A DNA stretch of 64,000 nt from Actinomadura roseirufa (GTDB lineage Bacteria > Actinomycetota > Actinomycetes > Streptosporangiales > Streptosporangiaceae), in NCBI RefSeq assembly GCF_900659635.1, contig NZ_CAACVB010000008.1:1-64000 (forward strand). The letters are read 5' to 3'. The translations under genes were made by a program, and so were the position numbers. Position 1 is the stretch's first letter. Each line of letters begins with the position of its first letter. Shown piece after piece: positions 33,325 through 41,428 of this stretch. The notes under the pieces were generated by a model that saw nothing but the letters and a program-made list of their open reading frames with translations, made no database searches and was not told where the DNA came from.

Positions 33325-34338
33325 ATGGACGACCGGTTCCGCGTCGGAGTCACCCGGGACTTCCTCAACCCGGACGGAGAGATCGGCTGGGGCGACATCG
33401 GCCTCGGCGAGCTGGAGGCCCGCCCCGGGGTCGAGTGGGAGTTCATCGCGGCGGACGGCCCGTACCTGCCGCCCGGCTCCCTCGCCGGGTACGACGCGCT
33501 GCTGTCACTGACCCCGCGAATCGACGCGGCGTCGCTGCGCGGCGCCGACCGGCTGCGCATCATCTCGCGGTTCGGCGTCGGCTACGACATGCTCGACGTC
33601 GAGGCGTGCACCGCGGCGGGCGTCGCGGTGAGCATCACGCCGGACGGCGTGCGGCGGCCGGTCGCGGTCGCCGCGCTGATGATGATGCTCGCCGTGGGCC
33701 ACCGCGTCCGGCAGAAGGACGCGCTGGTGCGCACCGGCGGCTGGTTCGACCGGCTCGACCACATGGGCTCCGGCGTCACCGGCCGGACGCTCGGCCTCGT
33801 CGGCTGGGGCAACATCGGCCGCGAGATCACCCGGCTCACCGCGCCGCTGGAGATGGACCAGTTCGCCTTCGACCCGTACGCCGACAAGGCCGCGGCAGAG
33901 GCGGCGGGGGTGCGGCTCGGGGGCCTGGACGAGGTCCTCGCCGCCTCCGACTTCGTGATCGTCTCGTGCGCGCTCACGCCGGAGACGCGCCACCTGCTGA
34001 ACGCCGGGCGCTTCGCGGTGATGAAGCCGACGGCGTTCCTGGTCAACGTCGCCCGCGGCGGCGTCGTGGACCAGCCGGCGCTCACCGACGCCCTGCTGGA
34101 CGGGGTGATCGCCGGCGCCGCGCTCGACGTCTTCGAGGAGGAGCCGATCGCGCCGGACGACCGGCTCCTGGCGCTGGAGAACGTCCTGCTGGCACCGCAC
34201 TCGATCGCGTGGACCGACGAGTTCGCGCGGCGCACCGGCACCGCGGCGATCGAGGCGATCCTCGCGGTGGCGGACGGGCGGGCACCGCGGACGCTCGTCG
34301 ACCGCAAGGTCCTCGACCACCCCGCCTTCCGCCGGTGA
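33325..34338 (+). CDS. D-isomer-specific 2-hydroxyacid dehydrogenase
   Basis: 337 aa. NAD-binding GLVGWGNIGREITRL, the Arg of VNVARGGVVD, the Glu in DVFEEEP and the His in LAPHSIAWTDE form the family set. It interconverts a 2-oxoacid and a D-2-hydroxyacid. AGGAG lies five bases before the ATG. It may reduce or oxidise the glycolate-like product of the preceding hydrolase or a sugar-acid intermediate. Confidence 0.9.
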   Translation: MDDRFRVGVTRDFLNPDGEIGWGDIGLGELEARPGVEWEFIAADGPYLPPGSLAGYDALLSLTPRIDAASLRGADRLRIISRFGVGYDMLDVEACTAAGVAVSITPDGVRRPVAVAALMMMLAVGHRVRQKDALVRTGGWFDRLDHMGSGVTGRTLGLVGWGNIGREITRLTAPLEMDQFAFDPYADKAAAEAAGVRLGGLDEVLAASDFVIVSCALTPETRHLLNAGRFAVMKPTAFLVNVARGGVVDQPALTDALLDGVIAGAALDVFEEEPIAPDDRLLALENVLLAPHSIAWTDEFARRTGTAAIEAILAVADGRAPRTLVDRKVLDHPAFRR

Positions 34339-35057
34339 GCGGGCCGGACGCCGCGCGGGAGACCACCGTGCCGGGTGAGGGCGGGGCCCGGCCGCGGCTG
34401 CCGCACCGGCCCGGCAAGGTGGTCGGCATCGGGCTGAACTACCGCGCGCACGCGGGCGACCTGGACGCCGCCCTGCCGGTGAACGCGCCGGTCTCGTTCT
34501 TCAAGGCCGAGCACACCTGGATCGGGGACGGCGAACCGATCGCGGTACCGGACGGCGTCGGGCGGGTGACCGCCGAGGCCGAGCTGGGCCTGGTGATCGG
34601 ACGGCCGTGCCGCGAGGTCACCGAGGGGAACGCGCTCGACCATGTCTCCGGCGCGTGCGCGGTCCTCGACCAGACCGCCGAGGAGGAGCTGCTCAAGAAT
34701 CCCCGGTACCTGTCGTTCACGAAGAACTACGCCACGTTCTTCGCGTTCGGCCCGCGGATCATGCCGATCTCCGACGTGCTCGCGCGCACCGGGGACCTGT
34801 CGCGGATCAGCGTCTCGACCGTGCTCAACGGAACGGTCCAGCGACAGGACACCGTCGCGGGGATGCTGATCCCCCCGGCGCGGCTGATCGCCTTCCTCAG
34901 CCACGTCATGCCGCTCGAACCGGGGGACGTCATCTCGACGGGCACGCCCGGCGCGGTGCCGATCAAGCCCGGCGACGAGGTCGCGGCCGTCCTGGACGGC
35001 ATCATGACGCTCCGCAACCCGGTCGTCCGGGGCGGCCGGGGCCGGCCAGCCGAGTAG
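34335..35057 (+). CDS. Fumarylacetoacetate hydrolase (FAH) family protein
   Basis: 240 aa from a GTG overlapping the dehydrogenase stop (GTGA). GIGLNYRAHAGDL, FFKAEHTWIGDGEPI, the metal-binding AEAELGLVIGR and GDVISTGTPGAV are family hallmarks. FAH-family enzymes cleave 2,4-diketoacids; the LRA6-type hydrolases of deoxysugar-acid pathways belong here. Alternatives are an oxaloacetate decarboxylase or acylpyruvase. Confidence 0.9.
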   Translation: MSGPDAARETTVPGEGGARPRLPHRPGKVVGIGLNYRAHAGDLDAALPVNAPVSFFKAEHTWIGDGEPIAVPDGVGRVTAEAELGLVIGRPCREVTEGNALDHVSGACAVLDQTAEEELLKNPRYLSFTKNYATFFAFGPRIMPISDVLARTGDLSRISVSTVLNGTVQRQDTVAGMLIPPARLIAFLSHVMPLEPGDVISTGTPGAVPIKPGDEVAAVLDGIMTLRNPVVRGGRGRPAE

Positions 35058-35083
35058 TTCACCGGGGCGTGGGTTCTCCGGGC

Positions 35084-35128
35084 GGGGCGGTTCGCCAGGT
35101 GGACGCGATTCGCCTGGTGAGACGCCCC
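35084..35128. terminator. Interrupted hairpin, bidirectional terminator
   Basis: GGGGCG...CCAGG and CCTGG...CGCCCC form nested stems between the convergent FAH and GntR genes. Internal loops make it weaker than the one at 27.3 kb. Confidence 0.5.
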
Positions 35129-35174
35129 GTCCTGTGGGCTCGTCCGAGTCCGGAGGGCGGGGCGGCGGCGGGTC

Positions 35175-35960
35175 TCAGGCCGGGTCCGCGCCGGGGGCGG
35201 GGGGCTCGTCCGAGGCCGGAGCCGTGCCGGACGCGGGGTCGATGCCCGAGGTGAACAGGTCGATCCAGGGCAGCTCGAACGTGCTCTCCGTGCCGTGCAT
35301 GCCGACCTCCTGGCCGAGGAGCAGCCGGGCGGTACCGGAGATGTGGTCGGCCATGGCCCGCGCGGCGCCGTGGGCGTCCCCGCGCTCGGCGCAGCGGAAC
35401 ACTTTCGAGTGCTCCTCCCAGATCGTCGACAGGTCGCGGGTCGTCCCCGCCGTCCAGACGCCGCGGACCATCTGCACGTCGCGCATCGTGTCGACGATGT
35501 TGACCAGGCGGAGGTTCCCGGACGCCTCCAGCAGGACGCGGTGGAAGCGCGCGTCCCGTTCGAGGTGCTCCTTGGCGGTCGGCTCCGGCGACTCGGCGGT
35601 CTCCTTCAGGTCGTCCAGCGCGGTGCGGAGCTCGTCCAGCCGGGCCGGTGTCATGAGCCGCACGGCCCGGAAGGTCGCCGGCACCTCCAGCAGCAGCCGC
35701 AGCGAGAAGACCTCTTCGAGATCGTGGATCGTGGTGGCGAGGATCACCACGCCGCGGTTGCGCTGGAACTCGACCATGCCCTGGTCGGCCAGCTTCAGCA
35801 GCGCCTCGCGCACCGGCGTGCGCGAGACGTTGAGCTTCTCGGCGAGCTGGTACACCGAATGGCGGCTGCCCGGCACGAGCTCGCCCATCACGATGGCGTC
35901 GCGGATGGTGCTGTAGACGCGGTCCTTGAGGCTTTCACGATCCGTGGTTATCGGTTCCAT
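35175..35960 (-). CDS. GntR-family regulator, FCD subfamily
   Basis: 261 aa from the ATG at 35960 (GAGGAAAG eight bases upstream). The winged helix spans about residues 9-75 (LKDRVYSTIRDAIVMGELVP, VSRTPVREALLKLADQGMVE). The FCD domain has the metal/ligand residues D...H...H...H (ERDARFHRVLLEASGN, EEHSKVF, ADHISGTARLL). It is divergent from the cyclase operon and next to the perfect palindrome at 36049, so it is the best candidate to bind the shared operator. Confidence 0.92.
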   Translation of the reverse strand: MEPITTDRESLKDRVYSTIRDAIVMGELVPGSRHSVYQLAEKLNVSRTPVREALLKLADQGMVEFQRNRGVVILATTIHDLEEVFSLRLLLEVPATFRAVRLMTPARLDELRTALDDLKETAESPEPTAKEHLERDARFHRVLLEASGNLRLVNIVDTMRDVQMVRGVWTAGTTRDLSTIWEEHSKVFRCAERGDAHGAARAMADHISGTARLLLGQEVGMHGTESTFELPWIDLFTSGIDPASGTAPASDEPPAPGADPA

Positions 35961-36048
35961 CGCCGCGCTTTCCTCGTCGGGGGAGGCAGGACGTCCACAC
36001 ATGCCATGTCACATGTTAGCTCACAGCGCCCGGGACGATTGCATTGAC

Positions 36049-36064
36049 ATGTAGCATGCTACAT
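36049..36064. promoter_or_regulatory. GntR-type operator, site 3 (perfect 16-bp palindrome)
   Basis: ATGTAGCATGCTACAT reads the same on both strands. It lies between the GntR gene and the cyclase-IlvD-aldolase-SDR operon. A weak related half-site is at 36006-36021. It implies autoregulation plus control of the operon. Confidence 0.85.
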
Positions 36065-36104
36065 GCCAGACTCCGAGGCATCGGCGCAGGTGAAGGAGAT
36101 GTCC

Positions 36105-37079
36105 ATGTGCGTTCCGACCATGATCGACGAGATCACCAAGAGCAAGATCGCCGCTTTCAGCGCCCGGTTCCGCGAGGTGACCCAGAGTCCCTTCGGCAAG
36201 GACGACGAGATCGGCATGCTCAACCTGATGGACGCCGCCTCCCGGCGCGCCGTGCTGGGCGCGGCCGACCACGGCACCGTCTTCGACCTGTCCGTCGACT
36301 ACTTCATCGGCATGCCCTCGTGGACGAAGGTGGGCGACCCGGGCTACCAGATCTGGATGACCCACACGCCGCCCGGCAGCGTGATCGACGACGCCATGGG
36401 CGTCGGGCGCGAACAGGAGCGGCTCGTCGCCTACTCGGGCGACGCCATCTCCATGTACACGCACTGCGGCACGCACATCGACACGCTCACCCACTTCGGC
36501 TACAACGGGCGGATCTTCAACGGGTTCAGCGCCGAGGAGCACCTCGGGAGCCGGCACTGGACGGTGGCGGGCGCCGACAAGCACCCGCCGGTGATCGCCC
36601 GGGGGATCATGCTCGACGTGGCGGCGCTCCACGGCGTGGACATGCTGCCCGACGGCTACGGGATCGGGCGCGCCGACCTTGAGGGCTGCCTGCGCAGGCA
36701 GGGCATCGAACTGCGCCCGGGGGACGTGGTGCTGGTCCGCACGGGCCGGATGCGGGCCTGGCCCGACCACACCGCCTACGCCGAGCGGACCCCCGGCCTC
36801 GCCCTCGACGGCGCGGTCTTCCTCGCCCAGGGCGGCGCGATCCTCATCGGCACCGACTCGCTGAGCGTGGAGCAGGCGCCGTCGGCCGACCCGGAGAACT
36901 ACAACAACGTCCACACCTACCTTCTCGGCGAGGCGGGCGTGACGATCATGGAGGTCGCCCAGCTGGAGGCCCTCGCGGGCGAGCGCGTGTACGAGTTCGC
37001 CTTCGTCGGCGCCTGCCTGCGGCTGCGCGGCGCCACCGGCGCGCCGATGCGCCCGGTCGTCATGCCGCTGCTGAAGTGA
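36105..37079 (+). CDS. Cyclase-family (kynurenine formamidase-like) metal hydrolase
   Basis: 324 aa. HCGTHIDTLTH (120-130) is the HxGTHxDxxxH metal motif of the cyclase family (PF04199). An ATG at 36063 overlaps the operator and is rejected; GAAGGAG six bases before the ATG at 36105 decides the start. Members open lactam, lactone or formamide bonds. In the operon context a lactone or cyclic intermediate of the catabolised acid is plausible. Confidence 0.88.
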   Translation: MCVPTMIDEITKSKIAAFSARFREVTQSPFGKDDEIGMLNLMDAASRRAVLGAADHGTVFDLSVDYFIGMPSWTKVGDPGYQIWMTHTPPGSVIDDAMGVGREQERLVAYSGDAISMYTHCGTHIDTLTHFGYNGRIFNGFSAEEHLGSRHWTVAGADKHPPVIARGIMLDVAALHGVDMLPDGYGIGRADLEGCLRRQGIELRPGDVVLVRTGRMRAWPDHTAYAERTPGLALDGAVFLAQGGAILIGTDSLSVEQAPSADPENYNNVHTYLLGEAGVTIMEVAQLEALAGERVYEFAFVGACLRLRGATGAPMRPVVMPLLK

Positions 37080-38848
37080 CCCCCGTTCCCGCGACCGTTG
37101 GGTGGCAGACCTTGACAGACGACAGCCTCGCGATCGAGAACGGGTACGCCGCCTACGGCGACCCGGGCTTCAGCCGCTACCTGCGCCGGGCGATCCTCGC
37201 CAGCGCCGGATACGACGGCGACGACCTCTCCCGCCCGCTGATCGGGATCACCGACCTCACCTCGGACTTCAACCCGTGCCACGCCCGCATGCCGGAGCTG
37301 ATCGAGGCGATCAAGCGCGGCGTGCTGGAGGCGGGCGGCGTCCCGTTCGTGTTCCCCACGATGAGCCTGGGCGAGAGCTTCCTCACCCCCACCTCCATGC
37401 TCTACCGCAACCTCCTGGCGATGGAGACCGAGGAGCTCGTCCGCGCGCAGCCCATGGACGGCGTCGTCCTGCTCGGCGGCTGCGACAAGACGGTCCCCGC
37501 CCAGCTCATGGCCGCCGCCGTGACGAACGTCCCCGCCATCCTGGAGGTCGTCGGCCCGACGATGACCGGCTCCTGGCGCGGGAACCGGCTCGGTGCCTGC
37601 ACCGACTGCCGCCGGTTCTGGTCGGAGTACCGCGGCGGGACGATCGACGACGGCGAGATCGCGGAGGTCGAGAGCTCGCTGGTCAACACCGCCGGAACCT
37701 GCACGGTGATGGGCACCGCCTCGTCCATGGCGGTGCTCGCCGAGACGCTCGGCATGATGCTGCCCGGCGGCGCGAGCGCGCCGTCCCCGACCGGCGCCCG
37801 CCTGCGGCACGCCACCGCGACCGGACGGCGCGCGGTGGAGCTGGCCCGCGAGCGCGTCACCCCCGGCCAGATCCTGACCGGCGCGGCCTTCGACAACGCG
37901 CTGCGCGTCCTGGCCGCGATCGGCGGGTCCACCAACGCCGTCGTGCACCTGCTCGCCATCGCCCGCCGCGCGGGCGTCGACCTGCGGCTGGACGACTTCG
38001 ACACCGCCGCCCGCAAGATCCCGCTGCTCGTGGACGTCAAGCCGTCCGGCGAGCTGTACATGGAGGACTTCCATCACGCCGGCGGCGTGCCCGCGCTGCT
38101 CGCCGCCCTCGCCTCGGAACTGGACCTCGACCACCTCGGGGTGAGCGGCCGGACCCTCGGTGAGCAGCTCGCCGGCACCGAGCCCGGTACCTGGCAGCGG
38201 ACGATCCGCACGCTCGACGACCCGGTCGGCCCCACCGGCGCCCTCGCCGCCCTGTACGGTTCCCTCGCCCCCGACGGCGCGGTGATCAAGGCGTCGGCGG
38301 CGTCGCCGGAGCTGCTGCGGCACGAGGGCCCCGCCGTCGTGTTCGACTCCCCCGAGGACGCCGCCGCGCGGCTGGACGACCCGTCGCTCGGGCTGACGCG
38401 CGACCACGTCCTCGTCCTGCGCAACGCCGGGCCGGTCGCCGCCGGGATGCCGGAGGCGGGCTCGCTGCGCATCCCCCGGCACCTGGCCGAACAGGGCGTC
38501 CGCGACATGGTCCGCGTCTCGGACGCGCGCATGAGCGGGACGTCCTACGGCACCGTCGTGCTGCACTGCGCGCCGGAGAGCGCCGCGGGAGGGCCGCTGT
38601 CGCTGGTTCGCGACGGCGACATCGTGCGGCTGGACGTCCCCGCGCGGCGCATCGACCTGCTCGTGGACGAGGCAGAACTCGACCGGCGCCGCGCCGCGGC
38701 GGCGCCCGCCCCCGTCCGGCCGCCCGAGCGCGGCTGGCGCCGGCTGTACGCCGAGACCGTGACGTCGGCGAGCGACGGCGCGGACCTGGCGTTCCTGGCC
38801 GCCGTCCCCCGGACCGCCGCCGTCGCAGACCAAGGAGAAGGATCATGA
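37076..38848 (+). CDS. IlvD/Edd-family dehydratase (sugar-acid dehydratase-like)
   Basis: 590 aa, within the sugar-acid dehydratase range. Fe-S cluster Cys are C68 (NPCHARMPEL), C136 (GGCDKTVPAQ) and C209 (NTAGTCTVMG). The GTG start overlaps the cyclase stop by 4 bp. Such enzymes dehydrate aldonates (arabonate, xylonate, galactonate) to 2-keto-3-deoxy acids. Biosynthetic IlvD is unlikely given the operon. Confidence 0.9.
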   Translation: MTPVPATVGWQTLTDDSLAIENGYAAYGDPGFSRYLRRAILASAGYDGDDLSRPLIGITDLTSDFNPCHARMPELIEAIKRGVLEAGGVPFVFPTMSLGESFLTPTSMLYRNLLAMETEELVRAQPMDGVVLLGGCDKTVPAQLMAAAVTNVPAILEVVGPTMTGSWRGNRLGACTDCRRFWSEYRGGTIDDGEIAEVESSLVNTAGTCTVMGTASSMAVLAETLGMMLPGGASAPSPTGARLRHATATGRRAVELARERVTPGQILTGAAFDNALRVLAAIGGSTNAVVHLLAIARRAGVDLRLDDFDTAARKIPLLVDVKPSGELYMEDFHHAGGVPALLAALASELDLDHLGVSGRTLGEQLAGTEPGTWQRTIRTLDDPVGPTGALAALYGSLAPDGAVIKASAASPELLRHEGPAVVFDSPEDAAARLDDPSLGLTRDHVLVLRNAGPVAAGMPEAGSLRIPRHLAEQGVRDMVRVSDARMSGTSYGTVVLHCAPESAAGGPLSLVRDGDIVRLDVPARRIDLLVDEAELDRRRAAAAPAPVRPPERGWRRLYAETVTSASDGADLAFLAAVPRTAAVADQGEGS

Positions 38849-39741
38849 CGCACCTCGCCCCCGGAGTGTGGGGAGTCCTCCCCACCCCGTTCCACGACAG
38901 CAACCTCGCCGTGGACCACGCCTCGATCGTCCGGGCCGTGGACCTCTACCGCACGCTCGGCGCGACCGGCGTCGTCGGCCTCGGCGTCTTCGGTGAGGCG
39001 GCGCGGCTCGAACGGGACGAGCGGCTCGGCGTCCTGCGGACCGTCGTGGACGCCGCCCGGGGCGAGCTGGGCATCGTCGCGGGCATCACCTACAGCGACA
39101 CCGCCGCTGCCGCCGCGGAGGCCGAAGCGCTGACCGCCGTGGCGGGCGACCGGCTCACCGCCGTCATGGTCCAGGTCAACAGCCCCGAGCCGGGCGAGCT
39201 GGAGCGGCACTTCGCGACCGTCCACGAGGCGTGCGGGCTCGGCGTCGTCGCCCAGGACTACCCGGTCGCGACCGGCGTCGTCGTGGAGCCCGCGGCGCTC
39301 GCCAAGGCCGTCGCCGGACGGCCGTGGCTGGCCGCGGTGAAGTGCGAGAGCCCCCCGACCTCCCCGGCGATCGCGCGGCTGGCCGAGCTCGTCGACGCGC
39401 CGCTGTTCGGCGGGCTCGGCGGGATCGGCCTGCTGGACGAGCTGATGGCCGGCGCGGCGGGCGCGATGACCGGGTTCTCCCACCCCGAGGTGCTGTTGGC
39501 GACGGTCGAGGCGTACCGGACGGGCGGTCACCGCGCCGCCCGGCGGGCCATCGAGCCGTGGCTTCCCCTCATCAATTTCGAAGCGCAGGTCAAGGTCGGC
39601 CTTGCGATCCGCAAGGAGAACCTCCGCCGGCGGGGCGTCCTGTCCTCCGGCGCGGTCCGGCCACCGGCGCTCCCACTGCCGTCCGGCCTCGCCTCTCTCG
39701 TCGAGGCGCACTGGACGTCCCGACCGGAGGAGGCGGCCTGA
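38845..39741 (+). CDS. DHDPS/NAL-family aldolase or dehydratase
   Basis: 298 aa. Schiff-base lysine K166 (LAAVKCE) and Tyr139 (QDYPVATG) fit the TIM-barrel lyase family (KDG aldolase, KDX/L-KDA dehydratase, 4-hydroxy-2-oxoglutarate aldolase). ATG overlaps the IlvD stop (ATGA). It would act on the 2-keto-3-deoxy acid made by the preceding dehydratase. Confidence 0.9.
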   Translation: MTHLAPGVWGVLPTPFHDSNLAVDHASIVRAVDLYRTLGATGVVGLGVFGEAARLERDERLGVLRTVVDAARGELGIVAGITYSDTAAAAAEAEALTAVAGDRLTAVMVQVNSPEPGELERHFATVHEACGLGVVAQDYPVATGVVVEPAALAKAVAGRPWLAAVKCESPPTSPAIARLAELVDAPLFGGLGGIGLLDELMAGAAGAMTGFSHPEVLLATVEAYRTGGHRAARRAIEPWLPLINFEAQVKVGLAIRKENLRRRGVLSSGAVRPPALPLPSGLASLVEAHWTSRPEEAA

Positions 39742-40514
39742 TGGATCTGGCGATCAAGGGAAAGGTCGCGCTGGTGGCCGGCGCGTCCAGCGGACTCGGC
39801 CTGGCGGCGGCGCGCGCGCTCGCCGCCGAAGGCGCCCGGGTGGCGCTGGCGGGCCGGCGGACCGACGTCCTCGACACCGAGGCGTCCGCCCTGGGCGACG
39901 CCATCGCCGTCCCGATGGACCTGACCGACGAGGAGAGCATCGTGCGGGGCGCGGCGCGCGTCCGCGCGGCGCTCGGCCCCATCGGCATCCTCGTCCTCAA
40001 CGGCGGCGGGCCCGCCCCCGGCACCGCCGCCGACCTGGACCCGGGCACCGCCCGCCGGGACGCCGAACTGCTGCTCCACGGGCCGATGCGGCTCGTCCGG
40101 ACCTGCCTGCCCGACATGTGGGAGGCAGGCTGGGGCCGCGTCGTCGCCATCGGGTCGAGCGCGGTGCAGCAGCCGATCCCGGCGCTGGCGAGCTCCAGCG
40201 TGCTGCGCGGCGCGCTCGCGTCCTACCTCAAGCTGCTCGCCGAGGACGTGGCGCCGCGCGGCGTCACCGTGAACATGGTGCTGCCGGGCCGGATCGCCAC
40301 GCCGCGCGCGGTCCAGCTCGACCAGGCGCGGGCCGAGCGCGAGAACCGCGACGTCGCCGACGTGCGCGCGGCGTCCGAGCGCACGATCCCGCTCGGCCGC
40401 TACGGCACGCCCGAGGAGTTCGCGGCGATGGTCGCGTTCCTGTGCGGCGAGCCCGCCTCGTACGTGACGGGCGAGCAGTTCCGCGTCGACGGCGGCCTCG
40501 TGCGCGTCCCGTGA
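39741..40514 (+). CDS. SDR-family protein lacking the usual catalytic Tyr-Lys
   Basis: 257 aa; start overlaps the aldolase stop (TGATG). Cofactor motif VAGASSGLGLAAA and NGGG are present, as is the C-terminal YVTGEQFRVDGG. At the active site AIGSSAVQQP gives the Ser, but where classical SDRs have YxxxK this one reads SSVLRGAL, that is SxxxR. A subgroup with this change is known; its members may still reduce or may use another acid. Last gene of the operon. Confidence 0.88.
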   Translation: MDLAIKGKVALVAGASSGLGLAAARALAAEGARVALAGRRTDVLDTEASALGDAIAVPMDLTDEESIVRGAARVRAALGPIGILVLNGGGPAPGTAADLDPGTARRDAELLLHGPMRLVRTCLPDMWEAGWGRVVAIGSSAVQQPIPALASSSVLRGALASYLKLLAEDVAPRGVTVNMVLPGRIATPRAVQLDQARAERENRDVADVRAASERTIPLGRYGTPEEFAAMVAFLCGEPASYVTGEQFRVDGGLVRVP

Positions 40515-40579
40515 GCGGCTGACCCACCGGCGGGCGCGGCACCGATCGAGGGCGGGGCCGTGCCGGGTGCGGTGCCGGG

Positions 40580-41320
40580 TCAGCCGGGTCGTGTGCCGGC
40601 CGCGTCCGGCCAGGGCGGGCCCGGAAGGCCCGGCACCGCGCCGATCTCCCGCTCCACCAGCAGGCTGCACGTCAGCGCGATGTGGCCGTGCATCTCCCGC
40701 GCGGCCCCGGCGGCGTCACCGGCCACGACCCGCCGGCAGATCCGCTCGTGGTCGGCGATGACCTCGGCCAGCGGCCGGACCCGGTCCGCGGTGGACGCCC
40801 CGCGGACCATCTGCAGGTCGCGCAGCCCGTCCACGTAGTCGGCCAGCCGCAGGTTGCCCGACGCCCGCAGGATCACCCGGTGGAACGCCGCGTCCCGGCG
40901 CAGCAGCTCACGCGGGTTAGGCAGCGCCGCCGGCACCGCCTGCAGCGCCTTCAGGGCGTCCCGCATGCGGCGGTGGTCGGTCTCGCGCATCAGCGTCGTC
41001 GCCCGGTAGACGGCGCGCGGCTCCAGCAGCAGCCGAAGCTCGTAGATCTCCATCAGGTCGTGCGTGGAGGTCTCCAGGATCCGCATCCCGCGCCGGTGCT
41101 CGACCCGCACCATCCCCTGGTCGACGAGCCGCGTCACGGCCTGCGCGACCGGCGTGCGCGACACCTTGAGCTGCGTGGAGAGCTCGTTCATCGAGTACAG
41201 CTCGCCGGGGACCAGGTCCCCGGCGACGATGAGGCCGCGCAGCCTCCGGTAGACCTCCTCCTCGAGGGTCGGCGCCGGCGGCGGCAACGGATTGATCTTC
41301 ACGGCGTCATTCTCCCCCAC
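40580..41320 (-). CDS. GntR-family regulator, FCD subfamily, second
   Basis: 246 aa from a GTG at 41320, seven bases after GGGAGG; a GTG at 41302 also has a fair ribosome site. HTH (LEEEVYRRLRGLIVAGDLVP, VSRTPVAQAVTRLVDQGMVR) and FCD domain (LLRRDAAFHRVILRASGN, DHERICRRVV, MHGHIALTCSLL). It is clearly paralogous to the GntR at 35.2 kb (shared NLRL, DLQMVRG, TAD/TAG). It probably controls the adjacent enolase-superfamily gene. Confidence 0.9.
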   Translation of the reverse strand: MGENDAVKINPLPPPAPTLEEEVYRRLRGLIVAGDLVPGELYSMNELSTQLKVSRTPVAQAVTRLVDQGMVRVEHRRGMRILETSTHDLMEIYELRLLLEPRAVYRATTLMRETDHRRMRDALKALQAVPAALPNPRELLRRDAAFHRVILRASGNLRLADYVDGLRDLQMVRGASTADRVRPLAEVIADHERICRRVVAGDAAGAAREMHGHIALTCSLLVEREIGAVPGLPGPPWPDAAGTRPG

Positions 41321-41428
41321 GTGTCCGCCTCCCGCCGCCGGTCCATACCCGCCGGTTCGTGTTCGCCTGCTGGTTTCTGTCGCTTTTGCGCCCGCCGCTT
41401 CTGGGCCTGTCGCTCCTGTGCGGGCTGG

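Noticed and set aside
36063-36104. Upstream ATG of the cyclase gene at 36063
   Set aside because: It lies inside the operator palindrome and has no ribosome site; GAAGGAG fits the ATG at 36105.
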